Source of the DNA: Thalassotalea euphylliae
GTDB taxonomy: Bacteria > Pseudomonadota > Gammaproteobacteria > Enterobacterales > Alteromonadaceae
Reading direction: 5' to 3'
NCBI RefSeq assembly: GCF_003390395.1
Contig: NZ_QUOV01000001.1
Coordinates: forward strand, 1,488,001-1,552,000
Length of the DNA stretch: 64,000 bases
Shown one piece after another: positions 47,776 through 57,006 of this stretch (within the stretch, counting starts at the first letter, position 1; each line of letters starts with the position of its first letter). Under the pieces are notes generated by a model, which worked only from the letters and a program-made list of their open reading frames with translations, was not told the origin of the DNA and did not search any database. Position numbers and translations under genes: made by a program.

Positions 47776-49635
47776 TTAAAAGCCACATTGGCGACCTTTG
47801 TTTTGGTCTTTTAACCAAGTGTGCAGTGGCGCAAAGTAATCAAGGATAGCGGTTGCATCCATTTGCTCATTACCTGTTACGATTTTGTAGGCTTGCTGCC
47901 ATGGTTGGCTCATGCCCATTTCTAGCATTTTGTTAAGCTTTTCACCTGCGTCTTTATTGTTGTAAATCGAACAACGGTGAATCGCGTCAGTATTGCCAGA
48001 AATCTCACACAGCGCACGGTGGAATTCAAATTGTTGAATATGCGCAAGAAAATAGCGGCTATACGGTGTATTCGCCGGTACGTGGTACTTTGCGCCAGGG
48101 TCGAAAGCATCAGCAGGGCGCTCAACAGGTGCACTTACCCCTTGATATTTCTCACGTAGTTCCCACCAAGCTTGGTTGTAATTCTCAGGGGTTACTTCGC
48201 CCGAGAACACTTTCCAACGCCACTGATCAACTAATAAACCAAATGGGATAAAGGCAACTTTGTCTAATGCCATTTTCATCAGTAGGCCAATGTCTTTTGA
48301 TTCGTCTGGTACGGTATCAATTAGGCCAATTTCTTTAAGGTATTTAGGTGTCACAGAAAGCGCAATGGTATCACCAATGGCTTCGTGGAAACCGTCGTTA
48401 GCTGAGCCTTGGAAGAATACTGGTTGATTTTTGTAAGCGCGTTGATAGAAGTTATGGCCTAACTCGTGATGAATGGTAGCAAATTCTTCACCCGTTTTTT
48501 GAATACACATTTTAATGCGAATATCGTCAGCACCGTCCATGCTCCATGCCGATGCATGACACATTACGTCGCGATCCGCAGGCTTAGTGAATAACGAACG
48601 TGTCCAGAATGTTTCTGGTAATGGCTCAAAACCTAGTGAAGTGAAGAAGGTTTCTGCACCTTTCACCATCTGAATTTCGTCATAGTTATGCTTGGCAAGC
48701 TGCTCAGTAACATCATAACCAGGATCTGCATTTTCTGGTGCAACTAAATCATAAATATTGCCCCACTGCTGAGCCCACATATTACCCAGTAAGTGAGCAG
48801 GAATAGGTTGGTCTTGCGGCACTTTGTCTTCACCGTAATGTTCGCCTAATTCAGCGCGAACGTAACAGTGTAAATCGTCGTAAAGTGGCTTTACTTGACC
48901 CCATAAGCGATCTAGCTCTTTGGCAAACTCATCCGCAGGCATATCGTATTTAGAACGCCACATGGCGCCAACATCGGCATAACCTAAGGCTTGTGCGCCT
49001 TCATTACCCAGCTCTGCTTGACGCTCATAGAGCGGTTTCATGTCTGGGCTAACCGTACGCCAACCTTGCCAAAGCTCAAGTAATTCATCGTAATCGCGTG
49101 ATGTTGCCATTTTTGATGACATTGCGACTAAACTTAATTCTTCACCTGCTTTGGTCGTGTAGGTACCTTTACCATACATGCTACCCATTTCGGCAGCTAA
49201 ATTAGCAAGTTCCTCTGTTTTTGCTGAATCTTGCGGCGCAGGAATAACGAGTGCTTGTTTCAACACTTCTAATTTGCGACGCTGCGCTGGGGCGACTTCC
49301 ACACCATCAAATTTTGCTGCTTCCATTGCATACTTAACGCCAGCCTCAGTTGATCGTTTGCCAGCAGCAGAGGACAAAGCAGCGGTATCTTCAGTAATAA
49401 AGTTTTGGTAAATCCATTCAGCGCGTGCACCTTCAACGTTCAACGTTTGAATTTCTTTCTCAACACGGCTTAAGAAAGTATCTACGTCTTTGGCAGTTAA
49501 TGCTTGAGTTTGTGTGGCAGTTTTTACCTGTTCACTTGATTGTTGGTTCGGCTCGGCTTGTTTTGAAGGGTTACAGCCAGTTAATGCCAATGCAAGTGCA
49601 CCAGCTACCGCTGTGACTTTGAAGAGTTTGTTCAT
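47776..49635 (-). CDS. M2 family peptidyl-dipeptidase (ACE-like) lipoprotein
   Basis: 619 residues. Lipoprotein signal peptide with lipobox LTGC (Cys at 21), then a Gln/Asn/Ser linker and a helical zinc dipeptidyl carboxypeptidase of the angiotensin-converting-enzyme family. The zinc motif HHELGH is at about 392-397, with downstream glutamate in NDGFHEAIGDT; CSIYNNKDAGEKLNKML is the typical C-terminal block. It should trim C-terminal dipeptides in the periplasm. Monocistronic, with its own terminator. It could in principle act on exported peptides of the neighbouring RiPP locus, but that is speculation. Confidence 0.95.
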   Translation of the reverse strand: MNKLFKVTAVAGALALALTGCNPSKQAEPNQQSSEQVKTATQTQALTAKDVDTFLSRVEKEIQTLNVEGARAEWIYQNFITEDTAALSSAAGKRSTEAGVKYAMEAAKFDGVEVAPAQRRKLEVLKQALVIPAPQDSAKTEELANLAAEMGSMYGKGTYTTKAGEELSLVAMSSKMATSRDYDELLELWQGWRTVSPDMKPLYERQAELGNEGAQALGYADVGAMWRSKYDMPADEFAKELDRLWGQVKPLYDDLHCYVRAELGEHYGEDKVPQDQPIPAHLLGNMWAQQWGNIYDLVAPENADPGYDVTEQLAKHNYDEIQMVKGAETFFTSLGFEPLPETFWTRSLFTKPADRDVMCHASAWSMDGADDIRIKMCIQKTGEEFATIHHELGHNFYQRAYKNQPVFFQGSANDGFHEAIGDTIALSVTPKYLKEIGLIDTVPDESKDIGLLMKMALDKVAFIPFGLLVDQWRWKVFSGEVTPENYNQAWWELREKYQGVSAPVERPADAFDPGAKYHVPANTPYSRYFLAHIQQFEFHRALCEISGNTDAIHRCSIYNNKDAGEKLNKMLEMGMSQPWQQAYKIVTGNEQMDATAILDYFAPLHTWLKDQNKGRQCGF

Positions 49636-50186
49636 AGTTTGAGCTTTATTATTTTAAAAGTAAGGCAAGTATAAAGCAGTGAGATTATTTTTAAAGAATC
49701 GCAAGCGCGCTAGCGGTTTTGTCGAGGGTGGTTTGAGTAGTCTTGAGCCAGCTATCTTGAGCCAAGTGTCTTGAGCCAACTATCTGTAAGTAAGTTGTAA
49801 AATATGGGCATGCTATAAAGAACAACCGCGCAGTTTTTAGGCTACGCGGCTGGGATTTCATGAAACAAGGAAGTATTGCATGTCACTTAGTAGCGAACCC
49901 CTCAAGAACTTGTCTATAGTGAAAACTATTCTTCACTACTTTACAGACGTTCTTGTTTGATTTACGACTAAGTAAACTTAATTGTAGACCTTTATGCGTT
50001 AATTGGCTGAATTTTTATCATCTTTTTTCTATCTAACTAATAACCAAAGACAAAGTTCTCTATAAGCCTTGAGTTAAGGCCATAAAAATCAAAGTGTTAA
50101 AAATTTATTAGCGTGCTTTTAGTACAAGGATTGTTTGAAAAATGCGCTGAAATGCCGCGTGAAATGTTGAACAAAAACATTAGTGC
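49636..50186. other. intergenic, no gene seen
   Basis: About 550 bp upstream of the M2 peptidase gene. It contains a 3 x 14 bp tandem repeat (49741-49782) and a hairpin with one mismatch (CCGCGCAG at 49827, CTACGCGG at 49843) but no credible gene. Confidence 0.5.
49741..49782. repeat. 3 x 14-bp tandem repeat
   Basis: Units TCTTGAGCCAGCTA, TCTTGAGCCAAGTG and TCTTGAGCCAACTA in direct succession, followed by a partial TCT. The first ten bases are invariant. Confidence 0.8.
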
Positions 50187-50215
50187 AAAAAAAAGCCCAG
50201 CGATAGGTGCTGGGC
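50187..50215 (-). terminator. strong minus-strand terminator without an assigned gene
   Basis: GCCCAGC (50195-50201) and GCTGGGC (50209-50215) form a G+C-rich stem; on the minus strand it is followed by T8. No protein-coding gene on the minus strand ends here: the nearest upstream region (50216-50496) has only a 61-codon frame without support. A small RNA or a short unrecognised gene may end at this site. Confidence 0.75.
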
Positions 50216-50496
50216 CAAAAGAAGGAGAGTATAACAAAGTCACTTAACAAGCTTCACCTTGAAAAGATGGTGATATATTAGCCATATCTTGTGTTTTTTA
50301 CTGTTGGTGATTTGTTTAAATGTGTAATAGTTGGTCGCCAGTTTGATACATTTTGGGTGAACGCTAAGGGCGATTTTCGGATAAAAAAATGGCTCAGTGC
50401 CGATTGACAGATCAGGTCGCCGAGCCAGGGAGAAGTCATGTGTATATTGTTTGAGGTGTACACGCCTAAAAAGTTCCTTGGATATTTAAAAAAGTA

Positions 50497-50813
50497 TTAG
50501 GGCGTGTTGAACTTTCAGGGTTGTTTTTGCAGCAGTCTGTTTGGTTTTTATACAGGGCGGCAATTGTGCAGTGTAGTCATTCTCCATAAATAAGTGCCAA
50601 CACAGTAGAAAATTCAAACAGACGCTGCCCTGCGGGTTCACCTAAACGCTTCCTGCTCATTGTTGCTCGATTTTTACATACGACTGCATGGATGAAGGAG
50701 GTAGAGCGACTCAGGAGACAAAGCCGAGAACGACTATGCGACAAAGCGAGCGCCGCGATCAGAAAGCGTTTAGATTGAACAAAATTCAATCTCGAAAGAT
50801 CAACACGCCCTAA
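50497..50813 (-). mobile_element. dispersed repeat with terminal inverted repeats, copy B
   Basis: 317 bp. The ends TTAGGGCGTGTTGA (left) and, read inward from the right, TTAGGGCGTGTTGA are identical over 14 bp, and the match continues imperfectly. It aligns along its length in reverse orientation with copy A (21618-21898). Compared with A it carries about 46 bp more between CGCATAGTCGTTCT and ATGTAAAAA, and lacks a short CCCTCAATACAAAATAAA-like segment. No conserved frame. It lies about 130 bp upstream of the PsrA-type operator sites. Confidence 0.8.
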
Positions 50814-50945
50814 GTTTTTCGTAGAACGATTAACCCATTCTTGCGCCCGCGCTATTTAATCTCTCCAATTCATTGCTTCTAGTTTGTTTCAGTTCTTTTG
50901 TTTTCGCTATATTAATTGACGGCAGCGTCTTAGGTACGCTATTTT

Positions 50946-50957
50946 AAACGCACGTTT
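50946..50957. promoter_or_regulatory. candidate PsrA operator
   Basis: AAAC-GCAC-GTTT, 48 bp before the psrA-like start. It fits the published PsrA-type pattern of AAAC and GTTT half-sites separated by 2-4 bp. Autoregulation is expected for psrA. Confidence 0.55.
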
Positions 50958-50965
50958 TAACTGTA

Positions 50966-50975
50966 CGTTTAAACG
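50966..50975. promoter_or_regulatory. second palindrome upstream of psrA-like gene
   Basis: CGTTTAAACG, a perfect palindrome 30 bp before the start codon, built from the same GTTT/AAAC half-sites as the site at 50946-50957 but in the opposite arrangement. Confidence 0.45.
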
Positions 50976-51005
50976 GCATTTGTCTAAGCAGTAGGCGCGC
51001 AGGGT

Positions 51006-51626
51006 ATGAGTACAAAAAATAAAATATTAGATGCGGCGGAAGAACTTTTTGCCATAAAAGGCTTTAACGGAACATCGCTAAGAGAAATTACTAGCCAAGC
51101 TGAAGTTAATTTAGCTGCGGTAAACTATCATTTTGGTTCTAAAAAAGAGCTTATTAAAGCGGTAATTTCAAGATATATGAATGAACTGGCGCCGAAGCTA
51201 GAAAAAGCGCTGGTTGATGTTTACGACCAAGAAGCGCCAACATTGCACCAAGTGTTTTCTGCATTTGTTCAGCCCTTACTGTCGTTAAACGAATTAAGAG
51301 AAAATGGTACAAGCATTTTCTTGCAGTTATTGGGGCGTGGTTACACCGATAGCCAAGGTTTTTTACGTTGGTTTTTGACCACCCAGTATCCCAATGTGAT
51401 TGAACGTTTTGTTCAAGCGGTGCAACGAGCCTACCCAGACTTGACCGCAGAACAAATGTTCTGGCGTTTGCACTTCACCATGGGCACTATCGTATTTACC
51501 ATGTCTTCTAGCGATGCCTTACTTGATATTGCGAAAAATGATTTTAGTAAAAACTTAGGCGTTGAAGATTTGATTCAACAAGTCATTCCTTATGTCGCTT
51601 CAGGCGTAGCGGCTCCAGTCCGTTAA
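51006..51626 (+). CDS. psrA: TetR family regulator, PsrA-like
   Basis: 206 residues. N-terminal TetR helix-turn-helix (KILDAAEELFAIKGFNGTSL, then REITSQAEVNLAAVNYHFGSK) and a C-terminal ligand domain with GTSIFLQLLGRGYTD and RLHFTMGTIVFTMS. This matches the PsrA group, which senses long-chain acyl molecules and represses fatty-acid beta-oxidation genes. The neighbour supports it: psrA lies beside nagZ in Pseudomonas, as here. AAAC/GTTT palindromes upstream suggest autoregulation. A 14-bp-stem terminator separates it from nagZ. The window also has fadR at 63.1 kb, so two fatty-acid regulators lie close together. Confidence 0.75.
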   Translation: MSTKNKILDAAEELFAIKGFNGTSLREITSQAEVNLAAVNYHFGSKKELIKAVISRYMNELAPKLEKALVDVYDQEAPTLHQVFSAFVQPLLSLNELRENGTSIFLQLLGRGYTDSQGFLRWFLTTQYPNVIERFVQAVQRAYPDLTAEQMFWRLHFTMGTIVFTMSSSDALLDIAKNDFSKNLGVEDLIQQVIPYVASGVAAPVR

Positions 51627-51734
51627 ACTTATTATCCACTACTGATTGTTGGTTATTGGTTGACGCTTAGTTGTTGACGCATATTTGTTGACGAAAGTGC
51701 TGCAATAAACGCTTCATAAGCCCTTTTATTATCC

Positions 51735-51769
51735 AAGCGATATTTAATATGATTAAATATCGCTTTTTT
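51735..51769 (+). terminator. rho-independent terminator after psrA-like gene
   Basis: AAGCGATATTTAAT (51735-51748) and ATTAAATATCGCTT (51752-51765), 14-bp stem, 3-nt loop, followed by a T-run. It lies just before the nagZ ribosome site, so nagZ needs read-through or its own promoter. Confidence 0.85.
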
Positions 51770-51792
51770 AATGCCTTAAGAGCACCAAGGAT

Positions 51793-52806
51793 ATGATTGG
51801 ACCTATCATGCTCGATGTCGAAGGGACATCACTCACTGAAGAAGATAAGGAAATTTTGGCTCATCCGCTCGTTGGTGGGCTTATTTTATTTAGCCGTAAC
51901 TACGAGTCTCCTGCCCAAGTTTCCGAATTGACCCGCGATATTCGCCATGCGGCTCAAAGTGATATTTTAATCGCTGTTGACCAAGAGGGGGGACGAGTAC
52001 AACGTTTTCGCAATGGATTTTCTGCTATTCCAGCCATGGGAAAACTTTGGCAACAAGCTGGCCATTCCCTCGAGCGGGCATCAATGCTGGCCAATGCTTG
52101 TGGGCAGCTCATTGCATTGGAAGTGATGTCGGTTGGCGTTGATATCAGTTTTGCTCCTGTGCTGGATATCAATGACGTTAGCGACGTGATTGGTGACCGA
52201 GCCTTTCATTCACAGCCCGATGCAGTTTATCAACTTGCTGACGCCTTTATTCATGGTATGCATTCGGTAGGCATGAAGTGCACTGCCAAACATTTTCCTG
52301 GGCATGGCAGTGTTAAAGAAGACTCTCATATTGCCTTGCCGATAGATAATCGTGATCGCGCTGAGATCTTAGGTATTGATATGGAACCCTTTCGCCAACT
52401 TATCAATGCGGAGAAAGTTGATGCCGTGATGCCAGCGCACGTTATTTACCCAGCATTTGACGATAAATCGGTTGGTTTCTCTTCATTCTGGCTACAACAA
52501 GTATTAAGAGCCCAGTTAAATTTTGACGGTGTTATTTTTAGCGATGATTTGTCAATGGCTGGTGCTGGTTCAATTGGTGGCTTTGTCGAACGCACTGAAG
52601 CCGCCCAAGCCGCAGGTTGTGATATGTTGTTAGTTTGTAATGATCGAGCCGCAGCAGTTGAGGTTATCGACAAAGCCAATATTCAAGTGCAACAAGCTAG
52701 CCAGCCAAGATTGGCAAGAATGCTCTCAAAAAGCCCTGTTAAGTATGAGCAGTTAACGCAAATTAAAGAATGGCAGCAAGCCCGAACAGCGTTAGGAATT
52801 TCATAA
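51793..52806 (+). CDS. nagZ: beta-N-acetylhexosaminidase
   Basis: 337 residues; ribosome site AAGGAT directly upstream. Cytoplasmic GH3 enzyme of peptidoglycan recycling that removes GlcNAc from anhydro-muropeptides. Signatures: VDQEGGRVQRF (63-73), KHFPGHG with the catalytic-loop histidines (166-172) and the nucleophile Asp in SDDLSMAG (250-257). Length is standard. The SLC13 transporter gene starts 1 bp after its stop region, so the two share a transcript. Confidence 0.96.
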   Translation: MIGPIMLDVEGTSLTEEDKEILAHPLVGGLILFSRNYESPAQVSELTRDIRHAAQSDILIAVDQEGGRVQRFRNGFSAIPAMGKLWQQAGHSLERASMLANACGQLIALEVMSVGVDISFAPVLDINDVSDVIGDRAFHSQPDAVYQLADAFIHGMHSVGMKCTAKHFPGHGSVKEDSHIALPIDNRDRAEILGIDMEPFRQLINAEKVDAVMPAHVIYPAFDDKSVGFSSFWLQQVLRAQLNFDGVIFSDDLSMAGAGSIGGFVERTEAAQAAGCDMLLVCNDRAAAVEVIDKANIQVQQASQPRLARMLSKSPVKYEQLTQIKEWQQARTALGIS

Positions 52807-52807
52807 A

Positions 52808-54220
52808 ATGAACGTAGCATCTGTATTGACTAATAAGTATTTTTATTTGCTGACGGGTGTTGTGGTCTCGCTCGTCAGTTATGTGTTGTTGCTAGCCGCA
52901 GGTTTACCACAATTACCTGCAACAGCGGCTGCTATTACGCTATTAACTGTGATTTGGTGGGTCAGTGAAGCCTTACCTATTCCAGTTACATCGCTCGTAC
53001 CGTTTGCATTGCTGCCACTGTTTGGCGTGATAGATCATAAAACTGCGGCATCAGCATTAGGTAGCCACGTTATATTGCTGCTGATGGGGGCATTTATGCT
53101 GTCAAAAGCGCTTGAGCGCAGCAAAGTGCATGAGCGCTTAGCAATCTACATGATTAATCTGGTTGGGCTAAGCAGCGGCAAACGCTTGGTATTTGCGTTT
53201 ATGCTGTCAGCTGCAATGCTAAGTATGTGGATTTCAAATACAGCAACCACGTTAATTATGCTGCCAATTGCGTTAGCGATTATTAGCAAACTAGACAATA
53301 AAGTACTGGCTTGTGCGCTTATTCTTGGTATTGCGTATGCCGCAAGTTTAGGTGGCGTTGCCACCCCGATAGGTACGCCGCCCAATGTAATTTTCATGGG
53401 CGTTTATCAAGAAAATGTAGGCCAAGAAATGGGCTTTCTGGCCTGGATGAAAATTGGTGTGCCGGTTGTGGTGCTCTCACTGCCTTTAATGGCACTCTGG
53501 CTGACCAGAAATGTGAATACCTCGTTAGATATCGATTTACCCAAACTAGCGCCGTGGCGTACAGAAGAGAAACGTGTGCTTTGGGTGTTTGGCTTAACCG
53601 CATTAGCTTGGATCACTAGACAAGAGCCATTTGGCGGCTGGACTGGTTTATTGGGATTGAAAGGTATTGGTGATAGCACTGTCGCGCTTGCTGCTGTGGT
53701 GATCATGTTTATTGTGCCAAATGGCCGAGTAGACCAAGAAACCGGTCAGAAGGGGAGGCTGCTTGATTGGCAAACGGCACAAACAATCCCTTGGGGGATG
53801 TTATTGCTATTTGCTGGTGGTATTGCGATTGCAAAAGGTTTTGTGAGCTCTGGCTTAAGTACTCTGATTGGTGAATGGCTATCTTCATTAGCAACTATCC
53901 CGTTGATTGCTATGGTGTTGGTAATTTGTTTAGTAGTAACTTATTTAACCGAAATTACTAGCAATACAGCCACTGCAACACTACTGCTGCCAATATTAGC
54001 GGCCGCGGCTTTATCGGTAGGTGAAGACCCGCGAATTTTCATGATCCCAGCAACAATTTGTGCAAGCTGCGCATTTATGTTGCCTGTGGCGACTGCGCCT
54101 AATGCCATTGCGTATGGCACGAATATGCTGGAAATCAAAGATATGGTAAGGGAAGGCTTTGTATTAAGCTTGCTCACCGTAACGGTCACTACAGGTGTCT
54201 GTTATTGGCTGCTTGTCTAA
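52808..54220 (+). CDS. SLC13/DASS family sodium-coupled anion transporter
   Basis: 470 residues with 11-12 predicted membrane helices. Divalent-anion:sodium symporter family: both SNT motifs that form the sodium/substrate sites are present (SNTATTLIMLPIA at about 139 and SNTATATLLLPIL at about 387), with GGVATPIGTPPN and ATAPNAIAYGTN loops. Members carry C4-dicarboxylates, citrate or sulfate; dicarboxylate is the likeliest but not proven. It is tightly linked to nagZ (1-bp spacing), an unusual pairing without an obvious metabolic reason. A terminator follows. Confidence 0.9.
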   Translation: MNVASVLTNKYFYLLTGVVVSLVSYVLLLAAGLPQLPATAAAITLLTVIWWVSEALPIPVTSLVPFALLPLFGVIDHKTAASALGSHVILLLMGAFMLSKALERSKVHERLAIYMINLVGLSSGKRLVFAFMLSAAMLSMWISNTATTLIMLPIALAIISKLDNKVLACALILGIAYAASLGGVATPIGTPPNVIFMGVYQENVGQEMGFLAWMKIGVPVVVLSLPLMALWLTRNVNTSLDIDLPKLAPWRTEEKRVLWVFGLTALAWITRQEPFGGWTGLLGLKGIGDSTVALAAVVIMFIVPNGRVDQETGQKGRLLDWQTAQTIPWGMLLLFAGGIAIAKGFVSSGLSTLIGEWLSSLATIPLIAMVLVICLVVTYLTEITSNTATATLLLPILAAAALSVGEDPRIFMIPATICASCAFMLPVATAPNAIAYGTNMLEIKDMVREGFVLSLLTVTVTTGVCYWLLV

Positions 54221-54251
54221 TTGCTGTTTAGTTCAAAGTGCAGTTAGTAAA

Positions 54252-54280
54252 AGAGCGCCGAATGGCGCTCTAATTTTTTG
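54252..54280 (+). terminator. rho-independent terminator after SLC13 gene
   Basis: AGAGCGCC (54252-54259) and GGCGCTCT (54264-54271), 4-nt loop, followed by AATTTTTTG on the plus strand. It lies between the convergent SLC13 and dsbB genes. Confidence 0.85.
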
Positions 54281-54316
54281 TAAACTAGCTTTTTGACTTT
54301 AACTATTTGTTTTTAA

Positions 54317-54835
54317 TTAAAGATTTTTGGCAACGGCAATTCGTGTCGTTAACACAGCTGCAAGCAATGCAGTATAAACACCGTAAACCACAACCATCCA
54401 TTGCGGCATGCTATAGCCTAAAAATTGCCAGCTAATTTCACCACAATCGCCTGTTGCTTCGAACAATGCTGGTAACCATTCATGCAAAGGCGCCCAGCTT
54501 GGGAAGTTTGGTGTAAAGTCACAGGTAAAAAACAGTGATAAGGTTGCGCTTTGCATTTCGACATGTTCAAGCGCGATGATTAGGCCCCATATTGCGCCTG
54601 TTCCCCACAGTCCATAGCCAGCTAGTCGAGCAACCAATTGATTAGGGGCGAGGTAGCCAACAACGCCAGCAAAAAAGATCGCCCAAATTGCCACCCGCTG
54701 ATAAATACACATAATGCACGGCGCTAAGTCCATCACATATTGAAAATACAGGGCCGCGAACTCTAGACCCAACGCCGAGGTGGCTAACAATCCCCAAGCT
54801 TGTTTCTTCGTGGCGAGATTACTAATAAAATTCAC
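54317..54835 (-). CDS. dsbB: disulfide bond formation protein B
   Basis: 172 residues, four membrane helices. Reoxidises periplasmic DsbA and passes electrons to quinone. All four functional cysteines are present: C40/C43 in PCIMCIYQR and C105/C131 ([12 protein letters not shown] ... DCGE). Ribosome site AAGGAAA just upstream. nhaB lies 156 bp upstream on the same strand, the same nhaB-dsbB order as in E. coli, with a terminator in between. Confidence 0.96.
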   Translation of the reverse strand: MNFISNLATKKQAWGLLATSALGLEFAALYFQYVMDLAPCIMCIYQRVAIWAIFFAGVVGYLAPNQLVARLAGYGLWGTGAIWGLIIALEHVEMQSATLSLFFTCDFTPNFPSWAPLHEWLPALFEATGDCGEISWQFLGYSMPQWMVVVYGVYTALLAAVLTTRIAVAKNL

Positions 54836-54944
54836 ATAGTTTCCTTATAGTTATAGCGAATACCAATCGTTAAATAATCATTCAATTGGCCTAACGGCAT
54901 TTTATTGAAGGTGTTGTATTGAGGGCATTGTATCGAACAGGGCG

Positions 54945-54975
54945 CGAAAAAAAAGCACCGTTAAGGTGCTTTTTG
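54945..54975 (-). terminator. rho-independent terminator after nhaB
   Basis: AAAAAGCACC (54950-54959) and GGTGCTTTTT (54965-54974) with a 5-nt loop. On the minus strand the stem is followed by a run of eight T, about 17 bp past the nhaB stop. Confidence 0.88.
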
Positions 54976-54991
54976 TTAATAAGTTTTGCGA

Positions 54992-56578
54992 CTAGTGTCC
55001 GCTAGGAGCCTGCGCTTCCGAAGCTTTATGATGATGGATAATACCAGCATCGTAGAAGTCTTGTGTTTTTGACTCTAAGAAACCACTAGAAATGGTAATT
55101 AGGCCAACCGTTGTTAACACTAAGGTGTATGGCAGAGCCATGACCACCATACGACCATATGATAAGCGAATCAGCGGCGCCAAAGCTGAAGTTAACAAGA
55201 ATAAGAACGCTGCTTGACCATTTGGTGTTGCAACACTTGGTAAGTTGGTTCCCGTGTTGATGGCAACTGCTAACATGTCGAATTGATCGCGCGTAATGTG
55301 GCCCGCTAACAAGGCTTTCTTAACTTCGGTAATGTAAACCGTGCCAACGAATACATTGTCAGAAACCATTGATAAGAAACCATTTGCTAGGTAGAACATC
55401 ACTAGCTGCATATTCCCTTCAAAGGTTAGCACCCAATCAATAACTGGCGTGAATAATTGCTGGTCAATGATTACTGCAACCACGGCAAAAAATACGGCCA
55501 GTAGTGCAGTAAATGGCAATGCCTCTTCAAATGCATGGCCAATTTGATGCTCTTCGTTTACCCCAGTAAATACTGTTGCGAAAATAATAACGCTTAAGCC
55601 GATCAGGCCAACGGCCGCAAGGTGAAGTGCTAATGCTATAATTAACCAAACACCGACGATACCTTGCATCACTAGTTTTACTTTATCGCGAGTTGTACGC
55701 TTTCTTGATTCCTCAGCATCGAAATCTTGCAAAATAGCACGCACGCTCTCTGGTAAATGCGCGCCGTAACCAAACCATTTTACTTTTTCGAGTAACACAC
55801 AAGTGAGCATACCAGCAATAAATACAGGCGCAGTAACAGGTGACATACGAATAGCGAACTCAACGAATTCCCAGTTAGCTTGTTGACCAATAATTAGGTT
55901 TTGTGGTTCACCAACGATGGTACAAACACCGCCTAGAGCGGTACCGACACCAGCGTGCATAAGCAAGTTACGCAAGTAAGCGCGGAAGTCTTCTAAGTCG
56001 TTGCGTGACACGTCATGTACATCACCATCATGGGTGTGGTCATGGTCGTGTGCAATTTCTTTACCTGAGGCAACTTTGTGATAAACCGAGTAAAAGCCAA
56101 CCGCGACACTGATGATTACCGCAATAACCGTTAACGCATCTAAGAAAGCAGATAAGAAGGCGCTAGAAAAGCAGAATAGTAAAGACACCATCGTTTTTGA
56201 GCGCACTGTCGTAATGATTTTAGTGAATAAAAACAGTAACAGGTTCTTCATAAAGTAGATGCCTGCAACCATAAAGATCAGTAGCAGCAGTACTTCAATA
56301 TTGACAATAAGTTCGTGGAGTACTTGCTCTGGCGAGGTCATGCCAATAACTACCGCTTCGATAGCGAGTAGGCCGCCTGGTTGCAGTGGGTAACACTTTA
56401 GTGCCATTGCTAAGGTGAAAATAAACTCTAGAACAAGTGCCCAACCGGCAACATAAGGGCTAACGTAGAAAAATAAGATGGGATTAATAACTAAGAAAGC
56501 AATAATGGCGTATTTGTACCACTCCGGCGAATTACCGAGGAAGTTTTTGAAAAACGCACTCATAACTGACTGCTGCAT
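54992..56578 (-). CDS. nhaB: Na+/H+ antiporter NhaB
   Basis: 528 residues (E. coli 513), about 12 membrane helices. Family start [14 protein letters not shown] is clear; the ATG at 56578 has AGG about 7 bp upstream, with another in-frame ATG at 56563. [29 protein letters not shown] and [10 protein letters not shown] are typical of NhaB. A His/Asp-rich cytoplasmic loop ([13 protein letters not shown], about 176-188) is an uncommon insertion that could bind metal. Expected for a marine organism. It is followed by dsbB as in E. coli, but fadR, its usual neighbour, is displaced by about 6.5 kb. Confidence 0.96.
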   Translation of the reverse strand: MQQSVMSAFFKNFLGNSPEWYKYAIIAFLVINPILFFYVSPYVAGWALVLEFIFTLAMALKCYPLQPGGLLAIEAVVIGMTSPEQVLHELIVNIEVLLLLIFMVAGIYFMKNLLLFLFTKIITTVRSKTMVSLLFCFSSAFLSAFLDALTVIAVIISVAVGFYSVYHKVASGKEIAHDHDHTHDGDVHDVSRNDLEDFRAYLRNLLMHAGVGTALGGVCTIVGEPQNLIIGQQANWEFVEFAIRMSPVTAPVFIAGMLTCVLLEKVKWFGYGAHLPESVRAILQDFDAEESRKRTTRDKVKLVMQGIVGVWLIIALALHLAAVGLIGLSVIIFATVFTGVNEEHQIGHAFEEALPFTALLAVFFAVVAVIIDQQLFTPVIDWVLTFEGNMQLVMFYLANGFLSMVSDNVFVGTVYITEVKKALLAGHITRDQFDMLAVAINTGTNLPSVATPNGQAAFLFLLTSALAPLIRLSYGRMVVMALPYTLVLTTVGLITISSGFLESKTQDFYDAGIIHHHKASEAQAPSGH

Positions 56579-57006
56579 AACTAACCTTTTAGAAATTTAG
56601 TTTGAAAAGTATCGCGCCCATAACAATAGGTGTATCGATACTTTTTTCGACAAAGTTGGCAGAATATATCATATAAAAATAGACATAATTAGGGCTGGCT
56701 ACAATTTTTTGCAGTTTACTTGATCTGTCGTATGACTGCTTGCTAGTCAATGTATTTATTGGATTGTTTGTGTTTTCAGTAGCTGGCGAGTAAATACTCT
56801 AAAGCTTGGTTGTCGATATAGAGAGTGAGAAAGGTCAGTTTGTTTATGGTTAGTTGGTGAGTAAACACTCTAAAACTCTGGTTTATAGGCCGCAATTTCA
56901 TTTTGACATGCTTATGTCTAGCTAAAGACTTCCCAAATAAACCTTTATGATGAAAACTCGTCAAACATCGTTATTCGACGAGTTTATATCGGGCGCTAAT
57001 TGCAGG
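56579..57006. other. intergenic with a diverged direct repeat
   Basis: About 430 bp. It contains two related ~30-bp segments in direct orientation (56782-56811 and 56853-56883) sharing GAGTAAA-ACTCTAAA and TTGGTT-like blocks. No gene is recognised. Confidence 0.5.
56782..56883. repeat. pair of diverged ~30-bp direct repeats
   Basis: GGCGAGTAAATACTCTAAAG (from 56785) and GGTGAGTAAACACTCTAAAA (from 56856), 71 bp apart. GAGTAAAxACTC is itself close to palindromic, so each unit could be a protein-binding site or a relic of duplication. Confidence 0.5.

Noticed and set aside
47776..49635. M2 peptidase as part of the borosin operon
   Set aside because: A strong terminator at 47704-47740 separates it from the pepsin-GNAT-borosin genes, and it has its own upstream region; a functional link would be speculation.
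50278..50463. 61-codon minus-strand frame upstream of the lone terminator
   Set aside because: Its position fits the terminator, but there is no Shine-Dalgarno, no family resemblance and it begins near the edge of the mobile repeat. A non-coding RNA is at least as likely.
54860..54890. Short ATACCAAT...AATTGG inverted repeat near dsbB
   Set aside because: It resembles the end of the element at 12595-12872, but it is only ~30 bp and could be chance; not called as a mobile element.
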